Made by a program: the position numbers and the translations under genes
Shown: positions 8,481 to 14,803 of the stretch, in pieces
Position numbering within the stretch: position 1 is the stretch's first letter
Layout of the letters: every line of letters starts with the position of its first letter
Assembly: GCA_019247135.1 (NCBI GenBank)
Contig: JAFAPL010000836.1
Location: forward strand, 1 to 14,803
Length of the DNA: 14,803 bases
Direction: 5' to 3'
Source of the DNA: Chloroflexota bacterium
GTDB taxonomy: Bacteria > Chloroflexota > UBA6077 > CF-72
The notes under the pieces: model-generated
Told to the model about the DNA's origin: nothing
What the model saw: only the letters and a program-made list of their open reading frames with translations
Databases searched by the model: none

Positions 8481-9925
8481 TCGAGCCCGACCTCAACACG
8501 ACCTATCGTGTGCTCCGCGCCGGTGCGGGGATCGAACCACAATGCTGTCCAGTCCAGGGGTCGCACGCCTTTCAATCGCAGACGCCCGCTCGCTGCCGGC
8601 GCGTATACGAGCCATAGCTCGTCTTCCACAACAGCACAGAATGGTCGATGGTCAATCGTTGGTGCTGGCTCGATCTGTACTCGCTCTGGCGCTGGTCGCA
8701 AACGCCACCACTCCAGCGTCCGGAGGAATCGGGCACCCAGTCCGCAGTGCTCGGCCCCGGCGTGTTCGAGCGCCTCGGTCCAGAGCGGTCCAATCTGGGG
8801 CCCGGCGACCTCCTCTTCGCTGTCACCGGGGTGCTTCCAGTTCCAGATGCCTTGAGAGCCGTAGGTGTGGCCCACGCCAGCTCCAGAGAGGATGCTGACC
8901 CAGAACGCGTAGCGCGCGTCGAATGCAGTAAATAGTGGACCGTATTCGGTGGTGTCGCGAGCCGGATGGGCTTCGTACCACGGCTCGCCATTCAAGAATG
9001 GTTTGGGCGGATGTTTTTTGGCGTAGCCCACCGGCAGGTCGGCGATGTCCGCGCGTGCGGCCTGGCGGTGGCCCGTCTGGATCATATGAAAGTCGTGCCA
9101 TGCCGCTTCGGCGTGCACGCCGACCCAGTTCATTGTCGGTTGCAAATGATTGGTGGTGGGTCGGCGGTACGCGTCGGCCGCCTCAACGGCCTCGCCAACC
9201 GCGTCCCATTTGTCGAGCTCGCGCACGTACTCCGCGTCACCGGAGATGGACCAGACGGTCGGAAACGCGGCAAAACGAGCAACGGCGTAGCGAGCAAACG
9301 CCACCGCCTGGTCCGTGCTGAAGTGAATGGCCGGCAACAGTGGTCGTGGCCCGCCCCAGATGAGCATCAAACAAACAACGAGCCCGCGCTCGCCGGCCAT
9401 GCGCAGGAATCGATCGTATCGTTCGAAGTAGCGCGGATTGGGTCGCTCGGGATCGCCCTCGACGAACGGGCGATTGCCGTCACAGTCCGTGAACTCCCAG
9501 CGCCAGGGCAGCAGCGTCACCTGGAGGACATTGAAACCCTGCGTGATACGGCGATCGAGGTACGTGGCCCACTCGTCTGGAGTGCCTTTGAACACGATGG
9601 ACCAGGCTGTGTCGGCGAGCCAGAACCACGGCGTCTCATCCTGCCGCACGAGGTGATGCCGATCCGCCGACACTTTGAGCGGGCCTGTCCACGAACTGGA
9701 GTCCGGAACGTGCAGCGTGCCGCGATCGCCAGTCTGCGCACTCCACTGCCACACGCCAGCGGGAATAGCGCTCAATCGCGCGCGCCAGATGTCGCCATCC
9801 GCAAATGCATTCAATTGCAGACTCGTTCCATCCGGTGCGCGCACATCGACGACGTTGCCAAGCGGGGTACCAGAGCGCGCAAATTGCCATTCATACACTG
9901 GCCCGCCGATGTGCGTAGGAGTCAT
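8414..9925 (-). CDS. GH140 apiosidase-like glycoside hydrolase (DUF5060-DUF4038-collagen-binding-like)
   Basis: A 503-residue protein. Residues 1-85 form a DUF5060-like beta domain (PVYEWQF, GVWQWSAQTGDRGT). Residues 90-400 form a DUF4038 TIM barrel (FWLADTAWSIVFKGT, GFNVLQVTLLPW, VVCLMLIWGG). Residues 410-503 form the small C-terminal beta domain often called putative collagen-binding. Likely catalytic acids are Asp230 in WSISGDAEY and Glu314 in FLNGEPWYE, matching the Asp/Glu pair described for the GH140 founding apiosidase BT1012 (from memory). No signal peptide is visible, so it probably acts in the cytoplasm. The ATG at 9925 overlaps the SDR stop as ATGA and has GGAG 5 nt upstream. Known family members cleave apiose residues from rhamnogalacturonan II, but DUF4038 proteins are diverse, so the substrate is tentative. 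Its 3' end overlaps the broken oxidoreductase by 67 bp. Confidence 0.85.
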   Translation of the reverse strand: MTPTHIGGPVYEWQFARSGTPLGNVVDVRAPDGTSLQLNAFADGDIWRARLSAIPAGVWQWSAQTGDRGTLHVPDSSSWTGPLKVSADRHHLVRQDETPWFWLADTAWSIVFKGTPDEWATYLDRRITQGFNVLQVTLLPWRWEFTDCDGNRPFVEGDPERPNPRYFERYDRFLRMAGERGLVVCLMLIWGGPRPLLPAIHFSTDQAVAFARYAVARFAAFPTVWSISGDAEYVRELDKWDAVGEAVEAADAYRRPTTNHLQPTMNWVGVHAEAAWHDFHMIQTGHRQAARADIADLPVGYAKKHPPKPFLNGEPWYEAHPARDTTEYGPLFTAFDARYAFWVSILSGAGVGHTYGSQGIWNWKHPGDSEEEVAGPQIGPLWTEALEHAGAEHCGLGARFLRTLEWWRLRPAPERVQIEPAPTIDHRPFCAVVEDELWLVYAPAASGRLRLKGVRPLDWTALWFDPRTGAEHTIGRVEVGLDQRWQAPPSPSAEDWLLVLRRV

Positions 9926-10953
9926 ACTCGCTCCAGGGAGTCGGCAGCCTCGACCAGGTCTGACCCGAGCCGGCGCCAGGCGTCGACCAGGCGGTCCTCG
10001 AACGGATCCAGGTCGCTGTTCTGGATACCGTCGTGATCGTCCAACCAGCGCACCATGCGCCTGACGCCCTCTCGCCATCGCACACGGTCCGCGAAGTCGA
10101 GGTCTTTGCGTGCGCTGCTCGTGTCGAAGATGTTGCTGAACTGGAAATTCTCAACACTGATGCGAGCGCGCGCCGGCGCCACGGCCCCCAGCACGTCGGT
10201 TGGAATGTGGACGAGCGTTGGCTCCGCCGCGCCGATTGCCTCTGCGACGATTCGGTGATAGTCGTTCCACGTCATCCAGGTTTCGCCGGGTACGTGATAC
10301 GCACGACCCACTGTTCGAGCGTTTCCGGCGGCATTGGCGAAGGCAGCACCAACGTCGTCGCGATGACAGGCGGTCCAGAAGGAACTCCCATCACCGTGGA
10401 CGACGACAGGTTTGCCTTTACGCAAGCGGTCGATGTAAGCGGACCCGAGCCCCCAGGTGTTGGCCGGGCTGCGCCCTTCGCCGTAGGTGTACCCGGGCCG
10501 AATGATAGTTACCGGCAGGTCGCCGTACTCGTGCGCCCGGCGCAGGATCTGCTCGCAGCGCACCTTGTTGGTGCTGTACGCGTTCAGTCCGCCATACGGT
10601 TCGTCTTCCGCGTAGGGGTAGCGCGTGGCCGGTTTTCGGTACACATCGACGGTGCTGCAAAACATGTACTGGTCGGTCCGACTAGAAAATGCACGCACGG
10701 CGCTCTCGGCATCTTGCGGTAGATAACAGATCATGTCGATCACGCAGTCGAAGCGCCCGAGGTCAGCGATCTGTTGCTCGAAGGCCGTGTAGCGCTGGCG
10801 GTCGCCTGCAACGACATGCGCACCCTCGGGCGGGATCGAATATGTGCTGGTCTGACCGCGGTTATACATCCAGACGTCTTCCCCGCGTGTCAGCAGGTCA
10901 CGTGTGATGGCCGTACTGATCAGGCCCGTCCCGCCGATGATGAGGATCCGCAT
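9922..10953 (-). CDS. NAD(P)-dependent epimerase/dehydratase-type SDR
   Basis: A 343-residue extended or atypical short-chain dehydrogenase. It shows the N-terminal nucleotide motif GGTGLIS (7-13), the acidic and basic loop MYNRG, the strand-4 serine region FCSTVDVY (98-105) and the catalytic YSTNK (Tyr126, Lys130). These are followed by IIRPGYTYGEGRS and a substrate lobe typical of NDP-sugar epimerase relatives. Family members epimerise, dehydrate or oxidise sugars and sugar nucleotides in the cytoplasm. The ATG at 10953 comes 1 nt after the stop of the RraA-like gene and is where homology starts; a longer in-frame opening upstream lies within that gene and lacks homology. It is the middle gene of the RraA-SDR-GH140 operon, so it probably acts on a freed sugar or sugar acid rather than in cell-envelope synthesis. 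The exact reaction is unknown. Confidence 0.88.
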   Translation of the reverse strand: MRILIIGGTGLISTAITRDLLTRGEDVWMYNRGQTSTYSIPPEGAHVVAGDRQRYTAFEQQIADLGRFDCVIDMICYLPQDAESAVRAFSSRTDQYMFCSTVDVYRKPATRYPYAEDEPYGGLNAYSTNKVRCEQILRRAHEYGDLPVTIIRPGYTYGEGRSPANTWGLGSAYIDRLRKGKPVVVHGDGSSFWTACHRDDVGAAFANAAGNARTVGRAYHVPGETWMTWNDYHRIVAEAIGAAEPTLVHIPTDVLGAVAPARARISVENFQFSNIFDTSSARKDLDFADRVRWREGVRRMVRWLDDHDGIQNSDLDPFEDRLVDAWRRLGSDLVEAADSLERV

Positions 10954-10954
10954 A

Positions 10955-11647
10955 TCACCTGGTCGCGCGGACCTCGGCGCCCCGCTCAGCCAGCAGACGG
11001 TCGACCCAATCAGGGATGTGTTCCCCGCTGACGATCTGTCGCATCCGTTCTTCTTCGTAGCTGCGCACGCGCTCGAACTCCACGGCCGCGCGTTCGGCAT
11101 CACGAGCGGGGATGACCACTACGCCGTCTCCGTCACCCACCAGGATGTCGCCGGGTTCCACGACCTGTCCGCCGCAAGCTACGGGCACGTTGATCTCGCC
11201 GGGTCCGTCCTTTTGCGGGCTGTTTGGAGTGACGGCTGCCGCAAACACGGGTAGACCCGCTTCGACGATACCGTCGACGTCGCGAACCGCGCCGTCGGTG
11301 ACGACACCCGCAAGTCCGCGTGCCACGGCAACGCGCGCGGTGAGGTCGCCGAAAACTGAATGGCCGAGATAATCGCCGGTACAGATCACCAGCACGTCGC
11401 CAGGTTGTGCGATCTCGAGCGCCTTCCAGATGAGCAGGTTATCCACCGGACGTGTCTTGATCGTCAGCGCCGTGCCGGCCAGGCGCATGCCTGGTGCGAC
11501 CGGTTTGATGCGGTGGTCCATCGCCGCCGAGCGACCAAGCGCATCGCCGACGTTGCCCGTCGGGGCGCCGTCGAAGCGAGCTACGAGCCCCGCATCGGGC
11601 CGCCGGAACTGCGTATAGAGGGTAAAGCCGAACGCGCTTCCAGCCAC
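10955..11647 (-). CDS. RraA-like class II aldolase (4-hydroxy-4-methyl-2-oxoglutarate aldolase family)
   Basis: A 230-residue protein of the RraA/HMG aldolase fold. Known enzymes cleave 4-hydroxy-4-methyl-2-oxoglutarate or related acids to pyruvate and an oxoacid, and may decarboxylate oxaloacetate. The aldolase metal motif D-X20-R-D is present: Asp101 (VFGDLTA) to Arg122-Asp123 (DGAVRDVDG). This favours a true aldolase over the RNase E inhibitor RraA. Other family features are GNVGDALGRS, GTALTIKTRP, CTGDYLGHSVFG and GDILVGDGDGVVVIP. The start was set at GTG 11647 because GGAG lies 6 nt upstream and homology begins soon after. The frame stays open to 11743, but that part covers the palindrome and promoter region. 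It is the first gene of its operon and probably the second aldol-cleavage step in the locus. Confidence 0.86.
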   Translation of the reverse strand: MAGSAFGFTLYTQFRRPDAGLVARFDGAPTGNVGDALGRSAAMDHRIKPVAPGMRLAGTALTIKTRPVDNLLIWKALEIAQPGDVLVICTGDYLGHSVFGDLTARVAVARGLAGVVTDGAVRDVDGIVEAGLPVFAAAVTPNSPQKDGPGEINVPVACGGQVVEPGDILVGDGDGVVVIPARDAERAAVEFERVRSYEEERMRQIVSGEHIPDWVDRLLAERGAEVRATR

Positions 11648-11653
11648 GGGTCG

Positions 11654-11657
11654 CTCC
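11654..11657 (-). promoter_or_regulatory. Shine-Dalgarno (GGAG) fixing the GTG start of the RraA-like gene
   Basis: GGAG lies 6 nt before the GTG at 11647 on the minus strand. The frame is open further upstream without an ATG close to the conserved region, so this site decides the start. Confidence 0.55.
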
Positions 11658-11680
11658 AAACTGTCGAAAATCTGTGACTC

Positions 11681-11708
11681 CTGCAATCCATTGCGCAACG
11701 GGTTGCAG
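11681..11708. promoter_or_regulatory. 28-bp palindrome, likely operator between divergent operons
   Basis: The arms are CTGCAA at 11681-11686 and TTGCAG at 11703-11708. The centre is the perfect palindrome TTGCGCAA (11691-11698), with 4-nt spacers (TCCA and CGGG) between; 24 of 28 positions obey the symmetry. It lies in the 88 bp between the RraA-like gene and the divergent dehydrogenase and overlaps the -35 box of the latter. A CG-centred symmetric site of this size resembles LacI-family operators, but no LacI gene lies in the window, so the binding protein is unknown. Confidence 0.55.
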
Positions 11709-11719
11709 GGGCGTACGAT
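11691..11719 (+). promoter_or_regulatory. Candidate promoter of the dehydrogenase / binding-protein / GH5-like operon
   Basis: The -35 box is TTGCGC (11691-11696), followed by a 17-bp spacer and the -10 box TACGAT (11714-11719); each matches the consensus at 4 of 6 positions. The start of transcription would be about 11726-11728, leaving a leader of about 8-10 nt before the ATG at 11736. The -10 hexamer and spacing are the same as in the candidate promoter at 6851-6879. The -35 lies in the centre of the palindrome. Confidence 0.4.
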
Positions 11720-11735
11720 AGCCGCCGCTTCAGGC

Positions 11736-12740
11736 ATGCGCAACCTGGATGAACGCCCGCTGCGGGTGCTCTACGCCGAGCCACTGCCGCCAGAGCTGGC
11801 ACGTATTGCTCATGACGCGTTGCCACCCGGCTTCGAGTTGCAGTTCGTCTCAACCAGGCAACGCGACGAACTACTGAGCCGCGTACGCGACGCAGATTTC
11901 CTGCTCGTCGCAACGGCGGCAATCGATGCAGACGTGCTGGCGGCTGCGCCAGAGCTCCGCCACGTTCAGCACCAGGGCGTTGGCTACAACAACATCGACC
12001 TCGAAGCATGTGCCCGTGCCGGCGTTTCGGTCGCTCTCACTCCCGAAGGAACCACCGTGGGGGTGGCCGAGCATGCGTTCCTGCTGATCCTGGCGCTCTA
12101 CAAGCACCTGCGCGAGACCGATGCGGCGGTCAGAGCTGGGGCGTGGCCGGTGTGGGAGTTTCGCTCGAGAAGTTTTGAGCTGGCCGGCAAACAACTCGGG
12201 CTGGTTGGGTTCGGACGCATTGGTCGCGCGATCGCCGCTCGGGCAAAGGCCTTCGACGCGCGCGTCATGTATTACGACCCGCTGCGCGCGCCGCGCGAGC
12301 TGGAGAGCGAGTTGTCTGTCGGGTTCGTATCTCTGGATGAGCTGCTCGAGACGTCGGACATTGTGAGTTTGCATCTGCCGCTGAGTTCCGAAACCAAAGG
12401 CTTGATCGGTCGACGGGAACTGGCGCTCATGCAGCGCCACGCGATCCTGCTGAACACGGCGCGCGGTCCGCTTATCGACGAGGCGGCTCTCATTGGGGCG
12501 CTGGAGTCTGGGCAGATCGCCGGCGCGGGTCTTGATGTATTCGACAGTGAACCTCCGGACCCATCCAATCGATTGTTGCATCTCGAAAATGTGGTCCTCA
12601 CGCCGCATATTTCGGCCGGCACCCGCGACGCCTTCATCACGAAAATGCAGGCAGCGTTTGCAAATATGCGTCGTGTCGCCGCCGGCGAACCACCGTTCAA
12701 CCAGGTCTCGAGCCGAGAAGCAGGAGGTAGGCCAACGTGA
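11736..12740 (+). CDS. D-isomer-specific 2-hydroxyacid dehydrogenase (second copy of the family)
   Basis: A 334-residue cytoplasmic NAD(P)-dependent dehydrogenase. It has HQGVGYNNIDLEA (79-91), the dimer-loop region TTVGVAEHAFLLILAL, the Rossmann motif GFGRIGR (158-164), and catalytic Arg243 (NTARGP), Glu272 (FDSEP) and His291 (LTPHIS). The ATG at 11736 is preferred. The TTG at 11691 would start inside the palindrome and promoter, and the 15 extra residues have no homology. It is clearly diverged from the dehydrogenase at 1211-2263, so it is not a recent tandem copy and probably has another substrate such as glyoxylate, hydroxypyruvate or a sugar-derived 2-oxoacid. It is the first gene of the rightward operon and overlaps the next gene as GTGA. 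Confidence 0.9.
   Translation: MRNLDERPLRVLYAEPLPPELARIAHDALPPGFELQFVSTRQRDELLSRVRDADFLLVATAAIDADVLAAAPELRHVQHQGVGYNNIDLEACARAGVSVALTPEGTTVGVAEHAFLLILALYKHLRETDAAVRAGAWPVWEFRSRSFELAGKQLGLVGFGRIGRAIAARAKAFDARVMYYDPLRAPRELESELSVGFVSLDELLETSDIVSLHLPLSSETKGLIGRRELALMQRHAILLNTARGPLIDEAALIGALESGQIAGAGLDVFDSEPPDPSNRLLHLENVVLTPHISAGTRDAFITKMQAAFANMRRVAAGEPPFNQVSSREAGGRPT
12722..12727 (+). promoter_or_regulatory. Strong Shine-Dalgarno (AGGAGG) of the binding-protein gene
   Basis: A full AGGAGG inside the end of the dehydrogenase gene lies 9 nt before the GTG at 12737. It supports GTG as the start over the ATG at 12749 and suggests higher expression of the binding protein than of its upstream partner. 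Confidence 0.7.
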
Positions 12741-14083
12741 AGCACGCGATGACGCGCAGGCAAGTCCTCAAAGGCGTTGGCGCCCTTGGCGGCATGGCCG
12801 TGCTGGCAGCGTGCAGCGCACCTGCTCCATCCACGGCCACGCCGACCACGGTTGCGCCGCTATCCGCGGCGGACAAGGCAAAAACAACAGGCACGTTCAA
12901 CTTCGCCTCGTATGACGAAGGCGAGTCTCGCCAGCAGGCGACCAATACGTTCTTCGCGAAGAACTATCCGAATATGACGGTGAAGTACGACATCACACCA
13001 GGTCTGGATCCGTACTTCGTCAAAATGCAAGCGCAGATCGCCGGCAACGCGCCGCCTGACTACATGTTGATGCACGAGACGCGTGCCCTGTCCTTCGCCG
13101 CCCAGGGCCTGCTGACCAACCTGGACGCGTATCAGAACGCACAGCCGATGCCACTGCCGCCCGAACAATATCTTGGAGCGGTCGAGCGCAAATACAAAGG
13201 CTCGTTCTACGTGTGGCCCTCCGGATTTGGCGAATACGTGCTGGCTTACAACAAGGACGTCTTCGACAAAGCTGGGGTTGCCTATCCGGACGACAACTAC
13301 ACGTGGCAGAGCATGATCGATACCGCCAAACAGGTCAGCAGCAAACTGCCCGCCACGTTTGGCTTTCTCGGATTCGACAACCTCGGCACGCTCAACCTCT
13401 GGTATCCGGCCCTCAAAGGCTATGGCGGCGAAACGTTCGACGAGACGGACACGCAGTGCCTGCTGAACACTCCAGAAGCGATCCAGACGTTCGACCTGAT
13501 CCGCGATGCCTACACCAGCAAGACGACCCCTGATCCGGCCACGGTCCAGACCCCCAACGCCAGTCGCGGGATCTTCTTCGCCGGCAACGGCGCGATGATC
13601 TATTTCCTGAATGGCCAGTTCGACCTGTTGCAGAACAACCGTCAGGGCAACTTCAAATATGGCATGCTGAGCCTCCCGTCGGGACCGAAGGGGCGTTTCA
13701 TCCGCTTCGGGGGATCGAGCTATGCGGTTCCCAAGGGCTCCAAGTTCCCACAGATTGGGTGGGAGCTGACGCAGTACCTGCTCAATGACGAGGAGGCCGT
13801 AAAGCTGTACAGCGGAGGCCTATCGTCGCGCGCGGATTATTTCGAGAAGTACTCCTCGCCGCCGCCTGATGCGATGGCGATGCTGCCCAACTGGCACCAG
13901 GCTTCGATCGAGCAAGGCGTGCAGTACCGCACATTCGTCCGCTACTCGAAGATAGGCTCCCAGTTCAGCCCGATGGTCTACAGCGAGGCTGGCGCGCTGG
14001 TCGACGGCAGCAAGACGGCGGCTGAGGTCGCCAACAGCATTACCGACAAAGCCAACCAGATGCTCAAAGACTTCAAAGCCTGA
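12737..14083 (+). CDS. Family-1 extracellular sugar-binding lipoprotein (CUT1-type ABC importer)
   Basis: A 448-residue solute-binding protein of the MalE-like family 1. The N-terminus combines a twin-arginine motif (TRRQVLK, residues 6-12), a hydrophobic core and a lipobox, LAAC, with Cys26. It should be exported by Tat and lipid-anchored outside the membrane. A low-complexity linker rich in Pro, Ser, Thr and Ala follows. The mature fold shows GTFNFASYDEGE, NAPPDYMLMHE, YVLAYNKDVFDKAGV, TWQSMIDTAKQV and NGAMIYFLNGQ. The GTG start overlaps the dehydrogenase stop (GTGA) and has AGGAGG 9 nt upstream. Partner permeases are not adjacent: the next gene is a glycoside hydrolase. They may lie beyond the right edge. 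The ligand is probably an oligosaccharide or glycoside released outside the cell. Confidence 0.93.
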   Translation: MKHAMTRRQVLKGVGALGGMAVLAACSAPAPSTATPTTVAPLSAADKAKTTGTFNFASYDEGESRQQATNTFFAKNYPNMTVKYDITPGLDPYFVKMQAQIAGNAPPDYMLMHETRALSFAAQGLLTNLDAYQNAQPMPLPPEQYLGAVERKYKGSFYVWPSGFGEYVLAYNKDVFDKAGVAYPDDNYTWQSMIDTAKQVSSKLPATFGFLGFDNLGTLNLWYPALKGYGGETFDETDTQCLLNTPEAIQTFDLIRDAYTSKTTPDPATVQTPNASRGIFFAGNGAMIYFLNGQFDLLQNNRQGNFKYGMLSLPSGPKGRFIRFGGSSYAVPKGSKFPQIGWELTQYLLNDEEAVKLYSGGLSSRADYFEKYSSPPPDAMAMLPNWHQASIEQGVQYRTFVRYSKIGSQFSPMVYSEAGALVDGSKTAAEVANSITDKANQMLKDFKA

Positions 14084-14088
14084 CCGCC

Positions 14089-14803
14089 TTGGCTGCTACT
14101 GCCCACACACTCGGAATCGAAGGTACGCGGCTTACCCTGGATGGAGCGCCGTTCCCGCTCACCGGAGTGAGCTTCTTCAACGCGCTGTACAACCCGAGCT
14201 TCAACCAATCCGCGGAAGCACGCCGTCACTGGCTAGAGGTGTTCCGTTCCTACGGGATCAACACGTTACGGATCTGGTGCCAGTGGGATTTTTTGGCGCC
14301 GCGAGCCTTCGCGGACGTGGCGCCGGAGTGCAGCATGTATACGGACGCTGGCGAGATCCGGCCTGTCCCTCTGCAACGGCTGACGGACCTGCTGCGCGCG
14401 TCAGATGATCTCGGCATGGTGCTGGAAGTAACCCTCTTCTCGCACGAGAAAGAGCCCAACCTGCCTGTCGACGAACAGGAGCGCGGCGCGGGCGCCCTGT
14501 CACACCATCTGAAGCCATATCGGAATCTGATCCTGCAGATCTGGAACGAAAAATCCGACAACTGGCGACGCTTGTTCGACGTCGTCAAGACGGCCGACCC
14601 AGAGCGGCTGGTGACCTCCTCGCCGGGCGTATCGAACGTGCTCGGCGACGACGAGCAGAACCAGGCTCTCGACCTGCTCACGCCACACACCATTCGTCGC
14701 AGCCCGGACGCCCCATTCTGGGAAGTGGCTCCACGCCAGATCGCCGACTTGATCCGGCGCTTCAACAAGCCGGTTATCGATGACGAGCCGGCTCGAAGCG
14801 GCC
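14089..14803 (+). CDS. GH5-like (cellulase-fold) glycoside hydrolase, 3' end outside the window
   Basis: The frame is open from the end of the binding-protein gene to the right edge; the first 238 residues are visible. The TTG at 14089, 5 nt after the previous stop, is the best start in position, but its ribosome-binding site is poor, so the start is uncertain. The N-terminus is a short beta segment (LGIEGTRLTLDGAPFPLTGVSFF), then a TIM barrel: YGINTLRIWCQWDF, DLGMVLEVTLFSHE, PYRNLILQIWNE. Glu154 of WNE fits the clan A acid/base, and Glu233 in KPVIDDEPAR is the likely partner if it is the nucleophile. There is no signal peptide, so it seems cytoplasmic and would act on an imported oligosaccharide. 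GH5 is the nearest family by eye; other clan A families cannot be excluded. It is the third gene of the rightward operon. Confidence 0.8.
   Translation, partial: MAATAHTLGIEGTRLTLDGAPFPLTGVSFFNALYNPSFNQSAEARRHWLEVFRSYGINTLRIWCQWDFLAPRAFADVAPECSMYTDAGEIRPVPLQRLTDLLRASDDLGMVLEVTLFSHEKEPNLPVDEQERGAGALSHHLKPYRNLILQIWNEKSDNWRRLFDVVKTADPERLVTSSPGVSNVLGDDEQNQALDLLTPHTIRRSPDAPFWEVAPRQIADLIRRFNKPVIDDEPARSG

Noticed and set aside
9926..10078. Longer N-terminus for the GH140 protein
   Set aside because: The 51 extra Arg/Gly-rich residues are an antisense-free out-of-frame reading of the SDR gene end; ATG 9925 has GGAG upstream and starts the conserved domain.
10848..10858. TGGTCTGACCG, a near copy of the regulator palindrome
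   Set aside because: It lies in the middle of the SDR gene, has one mismatched end, and is not near any promoter; chance is likely.
10954..11103. Longer N-terminus for the SDR
   Set aside because: It overlaps the RraA-like gene in another frame and precedes the universal Rossmann start MRILIIGGTG, which must be close to the N-terminus.

Overview
The window is a gene-dense, high-GC (roughly 60-65% by eye) chromosomal stretch from a bacterium that uses plant-type carbohydrates. Several traits suggest Chloroflexota, possibly a Thermomicrobia-like lineage: a Tat-type sugar-binding lipoprotein with a Ser/Pro/Thr-rich linker after the lipobox, a CUT2 binding protein of the 'SC-PG-EEYVWIS' type, GTG/TTG starts and a possibly leaderless regulator. 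This assignment is an inference from protein style only. There are no tRNA or rRNA genes, CRISPR arrays, transposases or phage genes.

Layout. (1) 1-1153 (+): a beta-glucuronidase (GH2) gene, entering from the left edge and broken by an out-of-frame internal deletion. (2) 6788-1211 (-): a five-gene operon encoding a CUT2 (ribose/galactose-type) ABC importer (ATPase, permease, binding protein), then an HpcH/HpaI-type aldolase and a D-2-hydroxyacid dehydrogenase. (3) 6888-8480 (+), divergent from that operon: a FadR/GntR-family regulator translationally coupled to a Gfo/Idh/MocA oxidoreductase gene, which is also broken by an out-of-frame internal deletion. (4) 11647-8414 (-): an RraA-like aldolase, an extended-type SDR and a GH140 (apiosidase-like, DUF4038) glycoside hydrolase. 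(5) 11736-14803 (+), divergent from the previous operon: a second D-2-hydroxyacid dehydrogenase, a family-1 sugar-binding lipoprotein and a GH5-like glycoside hydrolase running off the right edge.

Two divergent intergenic regions look like the control points. The one at 6789-6887 holds a perfect TGGTC-A-GACCA palindrome that fits the FadR-type operator pattern TNGT-N3-ACNA. The one at 11648-11735 holds a 28-bp imperfect palindrome centred on TTGCGCAA. Both overlap the -35 element of a plausible promoter with a TACGAT -10 box and a 17-bp spacer. Coupling is tight: four ATGA overlaps, one GTGA overlap and one 1-nt gap.

Taken together, the genes suggest release of monosaccharides or uronic acids from plant glycans (GH2, GH140, GH5-like), import by two unrelated ABC systems, and breakdown of sugar acids by oxidation, aldol cleavage (two unrelated aldolase folds) and 2-hydroxyacid reduction or oxidation. 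The exact substrate is not readable from the sequence. GH140 points to apiose-containing glycans and GH2 to glucuronides. The most unusual observation is that the two damaged genes carry the same kind of lesion: one internal deletion of roughly 240-305 bp that removes a catalytic motif and moves the downstream part into the +1 frame. All neighbouring genes are intact.
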